From Heloderma charlesbogerti (taxonomy: Eukaryota; Chordata; Lepidosauria; Squamata; Helodermatidae), in the NCBI GenBank assembly GCA_026122225.1, contig JANEZZ010001477.1, forward strand, positions 930,001 to 994,000: a stretch of DNA of 64,000 bases. The letters are read 5' to 3'. This document shows, in pieces, positions 1 to 10,603 of the stretch (its first letter is position 1; each line of letters starts with the position of its first letter). The notes beneath the pieces are model-generated. The model ran no database searches, was not told where the DNA came from, and worked only from the letters and a program-made list of their open reading frames with translations. A program made the translations under genes and the position numbers.

Positions 1-1594
1 TTGGCTTCTTCTGTTGTCTTCCACCTTTTCTTCTTGTTGGAATTGTTCTGGGGTACATCTCAAGAGATCCAGGTGGCCCTTTTCCTAACGATGCCCCTGA
101 ATAGAAGTAATATAAATACTTAATATTGAAGATCTAGAAGCATGCTATTCAAGGTTCAGCCACTTCACTCTCAACTTCAGCTCTCAGAGCCTTTCTACAC
201 AAGGCATTTACTGTGTGCTCATGATTCCTCGCTCATGGTAGTTTGCAGGTGCCATACACAGTGTCATCCTCCTCCAAGGTCTCTCCAATTCTTTGCAACC
301 ATTGTAGCATTTTTTTTCCTAATGAGGGAAGTCTGGTATTTTATGTGAATGACAACATGAAACCCCGGGGTATATTTGCGCAGTGCCACTATACCACAGT
401 ACCACCTAGTGGTTGAGTAATGGATCATATAGAAAGGGAGAGAAAGAAAAACCACAGACAAAAGCACAAAGAAGTTGATCTTAATCCTGCAAAGAATCTG
501 GAAGCAGAAGTCTTGTAAAAGTGGCAGGTTAAAAGTCTCATGTAGAAAAGCCTTGGTTCACCCAACTCGCACTCACGATCAGTTCAGTTTGGCTCTTCCC
601 TGAACAGCAAACCTCTGCTCCCAAGGCACAGCAAGCAAGATGGTGCAGTTGCTGGGTCCTAGAAACTAGGCTGTGCCCCTCTTCCTCAATTAGCCTTGTT
701 TATGACAGCTGTCTTTTTTGCCTGATCATACTGTGGGGGCAAGCTTAGAGCTCACCCTACAGGGATCCCTGAATTGGATCAGGGCCATGGAGTTTTGAGG
801 GAGGCTTTTAATTCTTTCACCATGCATCATTTCCCCAATTTAATTCCCCTCCCCTAGCTCTGCACCCCACTGGGGAAAATATGCTAGTATCTGTGTGTTT
901 CCCACAGTGGGGGAAATAGCAGCTGGTTGGGCCAGTGAATTTAATTTCCTATTTTAAGATTTGTTGATGTATCATTGTTATATTTTATAGTTGTTTCCTT
1001 TGTATTCCATATGGTGCCTTGTATGCTTCAGAGAAAACAAGTGTCTATGGGAGCAATCCTCTGGCCGCTAGACAGGGTGTGTGTGTGGGGGGGCATAGGA
1101 TAGTTTGGATTCCTGGCTCCGAGGTCACAGTCAGCACTCCACTTCCGCCTCCACAGCTAGTGTGGAGGAGTGGGAAAATGCAGAGCGGAAGGAGCGAGGG
1201 GCAGAGATCATCTCTACCGCTCTTCCTGCTCTGCATTGGATAGCCATAAGTGAGTTTGGAGGCTTACAGTCATCCCGATAGGATTGTGCCCTAAATGTCT
1301 AAAAAAAAAATTGAATCAGGAAAGTGGCATGGGGGAGAGACTTAACTTCCACACTTCCACGGTATAATTCAAAGCAGTGATGGGGCGGCCACTTTAAAGA
1401 AGAAGAAAAAAATAGAAACATGAGAAGGTCCACAGCCGGATCTCTCTTCCTGGTCCCCATAAAAACTTCAGCCATTTACCTCTGCCTGAAGACACAGACG
1501 ACAGAAGAAAGTTCAGAAAGTAATAAATCCAGTCTGATGTATCATTATCTGTGCTATGTAATATCTTTTTCTGGTGGGGGTTTTCTTTTAACAG
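1..1594 (+). other. STAB1 intron sequence upstream of exon w1
   Basis: I see no exon here. Bases about 190-480 belong to a short interspersed DNA-element family that carries a CCACCTAGTGG-type core near 400-415; related copies lie near 20.8 and 63.5 kb. The rest is unique-looking AT-rich intron. Short open frames here have no recognisable protein family. Confidence 0.6.
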
Positions 1595-1683
1595 ATTTGG
1601 GTTGTTCATTAATCTTGAACAAATATGGGCCTTTCACAGTGTTTTTGCCATTTCTTCCCTATTTGGATACACCTGACTTCAAT
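1595..1683 (+). CDS. STAB1: STAB1 exon w1: first FAS1 domain, H1 region
   Basis: The acceptor is a pyrimidine tract ending in AACAG and the donor is GTAAGT. Two bases complete a split codon, followed by 29 codons. The peptide contains YGPFTVFLP, the hydrophobic strand (H1 motif) of a fasciclin domain. The earlier exon supplying the first base of the codon is not in the window. Confidence 0.85.
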
Positions 1684-3776
1684 GTAAGTAGTACCCATCT
1701 CTTTTGGTAACTTCCTGCTCCTGAAGTTTGTATTTAGGAGAGTTGATTCTCCTCCAGTGTATTAGACTATATGTGGTTATTTCTCAGGCAAGCCTATGAC
1801 TTGGGCTCGTCACTGGTTCTACATACTGTGACTCTTGTTATAAACAATTAAAGGGGCCCAAATAGCGGCTGTGTGTGCTAAAAGCACAAATCCCCTTTCC
1901 TTTAAAAGAAAAAGGAAGAATTACTGTCTGGCGTTGATAGCATTGCTATAGTAAGTATGAGTTATAGCAAACATTAAACAGTGTTAACATTAACTGGTAT
2001 GTTTTCCTTCCAAATTAATCTTTAGAGATCCAAGAGCAAGCTAGACCTTTCAACTTTACTGCATCTGCCCCCTTTGCCCCTATTCCCATTACTGAAATCT
2101 GAATTGGCACCCCTGTTTGTAGCCTTTAAATAGCAGCTGGCATTTGTGAGGAAAACTATTGCTTTGAAAGAAAATGGTTTTGCTTAAATATCTGAGCTTA
2201 ATATAGACACAAAAGGATGTTTGTCCTCCACCCCATTTGAAATACCAAAATGAGGCACGGAAGAAGATTGTAGAGTACTGTATCTCCACATGCTTTTGCT
2301 GAAAGAATTACAACAATTAATGCTACTATTGAAATGACCCAGTGGATATTTTAAATTGTCTCACTGACATGAATGGATGTCAGTGAGAAAATGCACTACT
2401 TGAGAAAATGTTTAAAGATTTCCATAGATACCTGTTAATTTCCTTAAGAGGTTGAAGAAGGGAAAATAATGACAAAGGGGAAATACTGGAAAGTATTTTG
2501 GCCACCTAATGCGAAGAGAAAACTCCCTGGAAAAGACCCTGATGCTGGGAAAGATTGAAGGCAAAAGGAGAAGGGGACAGCAGAGGATGAGATGGCTAGA
2601 TAGCATCACCGATGCAATGAATATGGACTTGAGCACACTCCGGGAGAGAGCGCAGGACAGGAAGGCCTGGTGTTGGACACGACTGAATGACTGAACAACA
2701 AATTCTATCCTCACTAGAAAAAGGCCAGGGTTGCTTCTACACTAGAGCCCACATAGCTGAGACCTTTTTTTTTATTATTTTTACCATTAGCTGGAAGTGG
2801 AATTAAAATGATGATTCCATACATTTACTTAATCTAGTATTGCTCTTCTCCATCACCAAGATCCTCCTATAATGTTTATTCATAATGAAGTCCCATTCAG
2901 CAGACGTTCCCAGCAACATTAAAAGTGTCTTCCTTCTGTGCTATACTTTGTTTGAAATTTGGACCAAACCCTAGCTGATCTATAACTTAAAAGGGATGTA
3001 ACTGCTCCACTTGGTCGAATGTCTTTTGGGACTTATGGGAATTACAGTCCAAAACATTTGGAGGGCACCAGGTTGCCTACCCCTCTTACAAACCATCTTT
3101 CTTGGTTTAATAATCCTTCTTGATCAAATTATAAATTCATAATTTGATATTGCAATTAAGAGGGTATTTAAGGGGAATTAATATACTATTTATCACTACT
3201 GCCCTACCCTCAGGAAGCAATAAAATGTGCTGAATCTGCAAAGAAGAAGTATTTAATGAAAGGCATGGAGCCCTTAAAATCCTCAGGTGACAATCCTATG
3301 CTCACTTACCTAAATCTCATTGAATTTAAGACTTACATACTTCTGAGTAGATTTGTATAGGATTGCAATGTGAGCAGCACTTTTTCTCAGACCTGGATCA
3401 GATCAGATCTGGAAAAAACATAGGAGGACAGCACATAAAACACTGGAATTCAAAAGGCTAACAATGATGTTATCTGAATATTTTTGTAAAGAAGTGATTA
3501 AACCAAAGGATGGCAATTCCAGAGAAAAGGGCTAGACTGTGTGTGTGTGTGCAGGGGACACACCAATTTTGGAGCAGGAACATAAGCTATTTGGTCTCCT
3601 AAATCATTAGAAATAGTAACAAAAAGTAATATGTTGGTTTGATATGGTTATCAAACTGATATGTTATTGTATTAGTAAATTTTGTATTGTGGAAGTTAAA
3701 ATGCTGTTTTAAAAGACATTATGAATACATATTCAACACTTCTGGTTTTTTGATACTCTCTTTTGTTTCCACAAAG
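1684..3776 (+). other. intron w1-w2
   Basis: The intron contains a BovB 3' fragment at about 2488-2703. A diverged old repeat lies at about 3288-3372, with the common squamate motif of TCCTATG...CTTACTTCTGAGTAGA...ATAGGATTG type. Half of a small hAT-like element lies at about 3033-3089. No additional exon is seen. Confidence 0.6.
2488..2703 (+). mobile_element. BovB (RTE-clade) LINE, short 3' fragment
   Basis: The translated frame has the BovB C-terminal signature: an arginine-rich GKIEGKRRRGQQRMRWLD, then SITDAMN, then an end near CGACTGAATGACTGAACAAC. Compared with the BovB copies at 23.0 and 34.2 kb it lacks about 26 bp just before the 3' end, the part matching GTCCATGGGGTCACGAAG. The fragment is 5'-truncated and non-functional. 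Confidence 0.85.
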
Positions 3777-3899
3777 ATCTCATTTGCACAAGATTTATGT
3801 AAAACACACATAATACCTGGACAGCATTTGTGGAATGACATGGTCAAAACCAAGGTCCTGTGGACATTATCTGGACATAAAGTGACATTCACTGATCAG
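3777..3899 (+). CDS. STAB1: STAB1 exon w2: first FAS1 domain, middle
   Basis: Phase 0 at both ends, 41 codons. The acceptor is TTTGTTTCCACAAAG and the donor GTAAAA. The peptide contains CKTHIIPGQHLWNDM and LSGHKVTF, the conserved His-containing helix and following strand of FAS1 domains. It joins w1 and w3 in frame. Confidence 0.88.
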
Positions 3900-4350
3900 G
3901 TAAAATAATTTAAATGTTATTTCCAGACCTCGGTTGAAATTCTAAAAAATGGGCCATCTTGTCATTTTTCTTTTGTTTGCTTATTTTTATTAATAATAAT
4001 AATTATTATTAATAATTATTATTATTTCCTTCTTGAAGTTTAAGGAAGACATGTGGCTGTCTTCAGATATGTGGAGCAGTCTGTCACTCCAGGGGGTAGG
4101 ACTAGGACTAGTGGGTGGAAATAGAATTTAGGAGCTAAGAGGAAAGTTTCCAATATTTATCCAAACATACCGTTTCTCTTATTAGCTGTTTATTAAATGT
4201 TCCAGCTTTACACAGATGATGAAAAGAGAGTAATCCACCCTTCTTTCATCATCTATCTGAAGCAAGAATTGTGAGTTCTTGTGAATTGTCATACTGAAAT
4301 TTGCACCACAGAATAATCCTGTATTACTTTCCCATTTGTCACGTACCAAG

Positions 4351-4485
4351 TACTACACGTTTTCAGATGCACCACGACAACTCTATTTAGTCAAAGAGAG
4401 AAATTTGCCAGCTGTTAATGGCATTATACATGTTGTCAGCAATCTAAGGAAAAAACCCACGTTGGACAACCCTGGGAATGATCAG
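4351..4485 (+). CDS. STAB1: STAB1 exon w3: first FAS1 domain, H2 region
   Basis: Phase 0 at both ends, 45 codons, donor GTATGT. It contains LPAVNGIIHVVSNL, the H2 motif that closes a FAS1 domain. I chose the acceptor ACCAAG at 4350 because the stronger-looking CAG at 4366 would put a stop eight codons into the required frame. The true acceptor still needs transcript support. Confidence 0.83.
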
Positions 4486-5977
4486 GTATGTTGAATCCTC
4501 CTTTTCCTTATAGAAAATGGGAAGAGGTCAGGATACAAGGACAAATACTTTAACAAAATATTGTACAGGTGTTGGCCATAATCACGTTTCAGCCCCAGAA
4601 TAATATAGAGAGCTCTTCCATTAACAGACTTCTCCAGTGAATCCCCAGACAGCTTCTAAATTCCCATGGGTGGTTTGACAAAATATGATTAAAGCTCCAT
4701 AAAACCCACATGCATAAATGTGAGGTATACCTAGAAGCAATTTTTTTAAAATAGAAATGTACATCTCATTTCCCCCCACTTTCAGCAAGCAACACTCTTA
4801 AGTGGGGCAGTATAGAACCATTTTATCCTGACTCAATTGCATCCCTCCCCCACCAATGCCTGCCCCCAAAATTCCTGGGCATGAGGAGGACCTTGTCTTA
4901 AACCTAACTGCATCCCCTAAAGGATTTCCAGATCATATTTTATTTATGAAGCATGGATGTATCAGTATTTGTGGAGAGAAGTCAGAAGTTGTTTTTGACA
5001 CCAGTTTTCTTTTAAACCATGTTTATACAACACTAAAACTACATTTTGGTTAGATATTAATGTGAATCCATGTATACAGGCTAGTGGCAAACAATGGGCT
5101 ATTTACTAGAGATGTCAGAGGAATTCATTTGGGGGGTAGAGCTCAGTGGGTTTTCGCCCACTCAGCCCTCCAGACTCCAGCTCGCGCATCCCTGAGCTTG
5201 CCCAAATTGTCGTGTGATGACTCAGGCCAGCTTGTGGTTTTCACTTTTTCTTTTATATGCACAAAATCTTGGCAGTAAATAGTGTAATTTGTGCAAAATT
5301 GCAGGTATTAGACCACTCACACCTGCAATTTTGTGCAAATTGCACTATGTACAACTGTGATTTGCAGAAATCGTGGTTTCCATAAATAGTTATACCTGCA
5401 ATTTTGCACAAATGGGGACTCACGCATATAAAAGAAAAGTAGCAAAAGTTCCTGAGTTTCAGGAACTGACCTGCTGCTTGGTTCACAAATGAACGCTGAG
5501 TCGGGGGTACCGCGGGGATCCGTCGAGCCAAAAGCAAACAGGATTTCCCTGTGACGTCCATCCCTACTATTCACTATGCATTTTTATCCTGTGGTGGATT
5601 GTAGCATGTATGGTGTGCGTACCTTGGAAGCCACCTTGAAAATGAAATTAATAATGTATTATTTATGTAGATAATACATAATCTAAATTATGTATTATAA
5701 ATAATACATAATTTAGATTATAATCCTAATCACAGTTACTAAGGACTAAATCCTTCGTCTCAGTGGTACCTAAAATAAATATTCTTGGAACTGCACAGTT
5801 AGTAGTCGGTGGAGTCAGAGTACCGCTGTATAAAATAATATTTGTCCTAGCACTAATACTGGGGGAGCTAAATGCTATTGTTTGTTTTCATAGGCACATT
5901 TAAATGGCAATTTCTATAACTGAAGTTGGATTCCATCTGAATCTCCCCTTCTCATTATACCATGCGTCTTTTTGCAG
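4486..5977 (+). other. intron w3-w4
   Basis: The intron holds the fold-back element at 5107-5566 and an AT-rich stretch at about 5640-5725, where ATAATACATAAT-type words repeat in both orientations. No other gene is seen. Confidence 0.6.
5107..5566 (+). mobile_element. non-autonomous hAT-like fold-back DNA element
   Basis: The element begins TAGAGATG and ends CATCCCTA, imperfect terminal inverted repeats. The 8-bp flanks CTATTTAC (5099-5106) and CTATTCAC (5567-5574) match at 7 of 8 positions, as expected for an aged hAT-type target duplication. The words ACCTGCAATTTTG and CAAAATTGCAGGT recur in both orientations between 5297 and 5411. There is no transposase frame. Terminal bases resemble those of the element at 50949-51664. 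Confidence 0.65.
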
Positions 5978-6040
5978 AAAACCATTGCAGAGATTCTTGC
6001 TTCAATGGAGATGTCCAGCCGATTCGAAACTATATTGGAA
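5978..6040 (+). CDS. STAB1: STAB1 exon w4: start of second FAS1 domain
   Basis: Phase 0 at both ends, 21 codons, acceptor CTTTTTGCAG, donor GTAAGA. The peptide has ILASMEMSSRFETILE, the first helix of a FAS1 domain. It runs directly into w5. Confidence 0.9.
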
Positions 6041-6333
6041 GTAAGAAATCCCACTTATGGGGCCAGAAAACGAGTGCTGCGTTACTGCAGCATTTTCTCA
6101 GGAACATGGCTTGTTCAATATTGCAGCTTTTGCTTTCAAACCTTTTATATGAATGGCATTAGGAAATTAGAAAAATGTTCTTGGTTGAGAGAACAAAAGG
6201 AGTGGGGGATGATAGCAGAACATGTAGGTCACAAGAAAAGAAGTCAGCCTCAAGTAGAAGCATTTATTCTGGTAAAGGAGACTCATAGAAAACATTTCAA
6301 TAATATCTTCATTGGGAGATATGAGATCCCAAT

Positions 6334-6401
6334 CTTCTTCTTCTTCTTCTTCTTCTTCTTCTTCTTCTTCTTCTTCTTCTTCTTCTTCTTCTTCTTCTTC
6401 T
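6334..6401 (+). repeat. (TTC)n microsatellite, about 22 units
   Basis: An uninterrupted pyrimidine-only TTC run of about 68 bp ends at TCAGAATGG. It lies about 300 bp downstream of the donor of exon w4. Such GAA/TTC tracts can form triplex structures and vary in length. Confidence 0.97.
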
Positions 6402-7199
6402 CAGAATGGTCTTTTTTGAACCTTGCTCTAGAACTGTCTCTCTTAAAATGAGTGCTTCCCCCCACCCCCTAGAAGAATATCTGGGTGCCTCCATATCGAC
6501 AGCTCTTAGCAGTCCCAATCAAAAGGCATTGTGCAATTCTGTCTTTTCCTCCTTTTCTTTGTAGAAAGACAAAAGGAGAGATGGGAAAACACAGGAGGGC
6601 TACAAATGGAAGACGACGTTATCTGGACCCCCCCCCTTAAAATTCCATTTATGAGGCAGGAAGAGTGCAAGATAAAAGCCTCATCTCAAACATCCTCTCT
6701 TTATAATCTTCTAGGAAAAGGTTTCAATAAGTCGGAATGTGCTAAAAAGACATAGGAGGAAAACTGAATTAAATATTTTAAGACACCCCCCCCCCCCAAT
6801 TCAAGTAATATTTTCAGTCCACCAGATGTTTTTATTCTGAGTATTTTGTAAAATCTTAGGTATCAGGCAGCAGGGTCATAGCCCTTGTATAGAGAGATAT
6901 TTCATGTAAGACTCACGGGCTTGCTTTATGAATTCTCTGTGGCCTTTGCCATGTATTTTAGGGCTGTGCATGGACCCCCTGATTCACTTTTGATGCCGCT
7001 TTGGATCATCCAAAGCAACCCTGATCCACCTTGGACCGATTTGGACCCCTTCTGGTCCGACTGAGATCCGAATCCGAAGTGAGATTCGGATATCCAGACT
7101 GCCCGTTTGGGGTGTTTTCCCATTGACCTGAATGGGAAAACACAAATGGTCATAACTTTTTTAGTTTTTATGATACAGGCATGAAATTTGGGGACCTCT

Positions 7200-7650
7200 C
7201 CATGCCCCTGGAGAGGAGGCCACCTGCAAACTTTCAGACAGTTTAGCCCAGCGGTTTTTGTGCTAGGCGGAGTTGAAATTTGATGTTTTCCACAGAAACT
7301 CTCAAAGCAAAGAGCTGTAACTTCTCCCTGTTTCCACACACGCATGTGACACCTTGGCCTCTCCCAGCCCCCCTCTAGGGCATTGCACCCCCAAAAGCCC
7401 AGGCAGTTTGGCCCACCAGCTTGTGTGCTAGGTGCAGGTGAAATTTTTTGGTGAGGTTTTTCCAGGAAAACTTCTCCCTGTTTCCACGGATGTGTGTGAA
7501 ACCTGAGCCCCTCTCAGCCCCCTGGAGGGCATCCCACTTGCCAAATTCCAGGCACTTTGGCCCACTGGCTTGTGTTCAGGGTGCAGGTGAAATTTGATTT
7601 TTTCCAGGAAATCTTCCAAAGCAAAAAGCTGTAACTTCTCCCCACTTCTG
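7200..7650 (+). repeat. three diverged tandem repeats of about 150-166 bp
   Basis: The phrase AGGCAGTTTGGCCCACC...GTGCAGGTGAAATTT recurs starting near 7235, 7401 and 7551 (spacing 166 and 150). Each is followed by a TTTTCC...CTTCTCCCTG or CTTCTCCCC phrase. The repeats follow a segment beginning TAGGGCTGTGCATGGACCCC at about 6959. That beginning resembles the end of the hAT-like element at 46765-47402, so the array may be the interior of a larger DNA element whose right end I could not find. Confidence 0.75.
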
Positions 7651-7884
7651 CCCCTGCCAACACCCCGAAGATGCCTCATGTTGCGTTGAATTGCTTTGCC
7701 ACACAGTGGGCTGTTATTGGAATAAGAAGGTAATTAATATAAATACTATGTGTCTCATGCTTTTTCAGCACTGCCTTGAAATTTGGATGTATAGTGTTGG
7801 TGGAACTACAACCCAGCATGTACACATACAGGGGCACAGACACACAATAGCTAAAGAAAAGCAGAATGACCTAAGCAAATGACG

Positions 7885-9210
7885 GGTGTCTTTAATTTAT
7901 TGTTTTATATTTCATGTTCTTTTATAGAAGGCAGGATAACTTCAAGAAATACAGGACAATAGCGCAGGCGATTAGATAACAGCCAAATCAAACCCAAATT
8001 TTTAAAAAAACCTTCTTTAATTTCTTTTATGGGCGGATCAACACAGAGAAGACACAGACGGTTCACTTCAGCACGGGGGTGGGGTGGGGACAAACACTAC
8101 ACACATAGGCTGCTATAATATGGCTTTCTTTAAGGATTTAGAAAGAAAGAGAGAAAAAACTGAATCCTTGAATATGACTTAAAGGGGGAGGGGGAGGAAC
8201 ATGCCCAGAAGTCAATGTTTTTTAAAATTCTAAATAAGGGTGGGTTTGTAAAAATCTAACAGACTCAGCTGACTGACAAAAACAACAAGAACATAGAATG
8301 GAGAAAGCTGAAGTAAGGCTCGATGTTACACAACAAACGTAGCCTTTTCCAGAGTCCAAAATCGAGATAGACAAAGAAACACAGGAATGGGGGGGGGGTG
8401 AGTATGGCAGAAATTTGCAAGGAAAAGCTATGTTAGTTTGAAAAAATATGGAAAGGAGAGAGAGAATCTAATCAAATACAAATAACAAACGAGTTGGAGG
8501 TACAAAGATATAGGAGAAAGCGTCTGGAAGAGGTGCTGCAAAAGACACTGTCCCAATGAGGATGGACGATCAAGGAGTGAGAGAAGGGGATGCTCCCAGT
8601 ACAACCAAGCTGTTTCCTTTTAATTTAAATTCTGAGGAAAGCCTAATGGCAATCAAAATTGAATAAACTGAAGGAACAACTCCTAGGAATGCACACGCAC
8701 ACACATGCACAAATGATCATCTATCCACACCAGCCCTCTCTCCCAAAGACACAGCTAGCGCAATGAATGACTGAATAACGCAGCCTTTCGCCAAAGTATA
8801 TACCTTCTTCCTCCAGTGCTCTCTCTGATTGGAGACTGCTAGCATTGGTTCTGGCTGAGGGCTCCTATTCGCCAAAGCACACTCCCTTCTCCTTCCTGCA
8901 TCCCCTGTCCACTTGCCTTCCCCCTCCCTCCCCCCTCCTCCCCCTCATGCCCCTCCACGTGAGCGTGAGCGTTGAGAAGTTCATACATTTTGGAAACAGC
9001 CTGACTGGAGGCATTCAGTAGAGTGCCGAGTATATGAGGCGGAGGAAGCGCTTCGTGGGGCGCGCACTTCGCCCTGGGGCACCTCTGTACTGCTCTGAGC
9101 CGCCTCATATCACGAGGCTTTTGCTCCAAAACAGCTTGCTTCACCTCATTATTCAGACTTTGTAACAAGGCGGTGCACCTAAGGAAGGTTCCCAAAGAAC
9201 TGATTCAAAC
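7885..9210 (-). other. uncharacterised GC-richer segment with antisense 118-codon frame
   Basis: I do not recognise this stretch as any repeat or STAB1 exon. On the minus strand an ATG frame runs from 9195 to 8839 and encodes 118 residues, with a Gly/Glu-rich tail from the GGGAGG-rich sequence. Bases 9030-9120 hold clustered CpGs. An AATAAA (minus strand) lies near 7890. There is no poly-A tail, so a plain processed retrocopy is not well supported. It could be a decayed retrocopy, an antisense transcript or chance. Confidence 0.3.
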
Positions 9211-9589
9211 CAAACAGTATAAGTGCAAGTGTTGTAGTTTAAAAACAGCATTTAAAACTGTATCAGCTTGAAAATTGTTTAAACATTTGTAGTCTTCCAG
9301 ATATAACTGGAGATTGTTTGGTACAACCCCTTTGTAAAACATATAGTGAAATAGTTTGTAAGATCTGTTCTGATATTGTTGGTTGAAAATTTATTTATTA
9401 ATTATAATTATAATTTGCACAAAAATACTGAATTATTAGTTCAGTGTATTGTGGTTGGTTCCTTGCACGTACAGTGCTTGGTTTGAATTAGATGCCATTG
9501 TGCCATAATTGCTCAAGCCTACCTATTATATGAATCTTTCACCAGGATACACAACTATAATATGGGGCACCTGGATTGAAGCTACCCAC

Positions 9590-9690
9590 CAGTGGAGGCT
9601 GGTGGCCCCGATGTCAGTGGGGTGGTGAATCCACTCTGGGTTTCAGTCAGAACTCTTAAGGAGCTATGCTTCACCAGTCCCCACAGCTAC
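9590..9690 (+). mobile_element. half copy of the CAGTGGAGGCTGG MITE family
   Basis: It shares CCAGTGGAGGCTGGTGGC, then GATGTCAGT and TTTCAGTCAGAACTCT, with the left half of the element at 9906. The right terminal repeat is missing. Confidence 0.7.
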
Positions 9691-9905
9691 CCACCCTTTT
9701 CATATTGGCAACAAAAAAACAATAGCTATTGAGGGGTCACAATGACCCCTCTCCAATTAGTTGTCCCTTTCAGCTAGGCTTTCCATTACATCCAGGAGAG
9801 AGATCCGAATGCCATCCAACAGTTCCTCTATATGATATCTACTGAAATCAGTTTCAGGAGAAGAGTTTCTGGCAGGTCATCCTACCAATTGTTTATTAAC
9901 AAAGC

Positions 9906-10080
9906 CAGTGGAGGCTGGTGGCTCTGATGTCAGTAGGGCAGTGAATTCACTCTGAGTTTCAGTCAGAACTCTATAGGAGATTCACACCTTAGATAGCTCT
10001 TTTAGAGTTCTGACTGGTTCTTACTGAAACCTGGAGCGGAGTCAATGCCCCACTGATGTTGCAGCCACCAGCCTCCACTG
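9906..10080 (+). mobile_element. hAT-like MITE with CAGTGGAGGCTGGTGG ends
   Basis: The 175-bp element begins CAGTGGAGGCTGGTGGC and ends in its inverse, GCCACCAGCCTCCACTG. The 8-bp flanks AACAAAGC (9898-9905) and AACAAAAC (10081-10088) match at 7 of 8. The arms remain complementary for most of the length. A half copy of the same family lies at about 9590-9690. There is no coding capacity. Confidence 0.8.
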
Positions 10081-10489
10081 AACAAAACATGTCAACTGCC
10101 TCAGAACATTTGACTGCATCTGACTTTTCTCTCATATAAACTGAGCCTGATCCAGCTGAAGTTTGTCACACCAAATCCCATTGAAATTAATGGGCCTTAA
10201 ATGAGTTGAATTGTATCATTTGTGCCTACTAGTTTTGTAGCATTTCAGTTTGTATCAATACAATTTCAATGGGACTTAACTGTAGCTGGATTGGGACCTA
10301 TATTTGGATTATAACTCAAATGTGCATTTTTACACCTAGTAAAATGCTGGGAGAAAATTATTGCAACCTGTCATCCACCTCTATGAGTCAGCAGCTCATC
10401 AGAGTGCACGTTCAAAGGCTGTTGTTTTACTAAATAATAATAGTTTTAGACTAGAGTGATCTATGGTGGTGGTGCTTAATATTTTGTAG

Positions 10490-10603
10490 AACTGTGACCT
10501 GCCTTCAATCCTGGAGGGCCCTGGACCTTTCACTGTGTTCGTACCAAGCAATGAAGCCGTGGATAAATTAAGAGATGGAAGGCTAATTTATCTCTTCACA
10601 GAG
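10490..10603 (+). CDS. STAB1: STAB1 exon w5: second FAS1 domain, H1 region
   Basis: Phase 0, 38 codons, acceptor TATTTTGTAG, donor GTGAGG. The peptide has GPGPFTVFVPSNEAVDKLRD, a textbook FAS1 H1 motif, then LIYLFTE. It is among the best-conserved stretches of vertebrate STAB1. Confidence 0.95.

Larger units (their letters stand above)
6041..10489 (+). other. intron w4-w5
   Basis: The intron contains, in order: a TTC microsatellite; a repeat of about 170 bp at 6520-6690 with related copies near 18.3 and 20.55 kb; a C-run near 6785; diverged tandem repeats at 7200-7650; an unexplained GC-richer segment at 7885-9210; and small hAT-like elements at 9590-9690 and 9906-10080. No STAB1 exon is missing between w4 and w5, because the protein is continuous. 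Confidence 0.6.

Noticed and set aside
5972..6451. 159-codon frame with a long Phe run
   Set aside because: It runs from exon w4 past its splice donor into intron and through the TTC microsatellite; the Phe, Lys and Arg runs in this region are simple-repeat artefacts.
7305..7345. Short tandem phrase as a regulatory site
   Set aside because: It is part of the diverged 150-166 bp tandem units, with no promoter or factor motif I can support.
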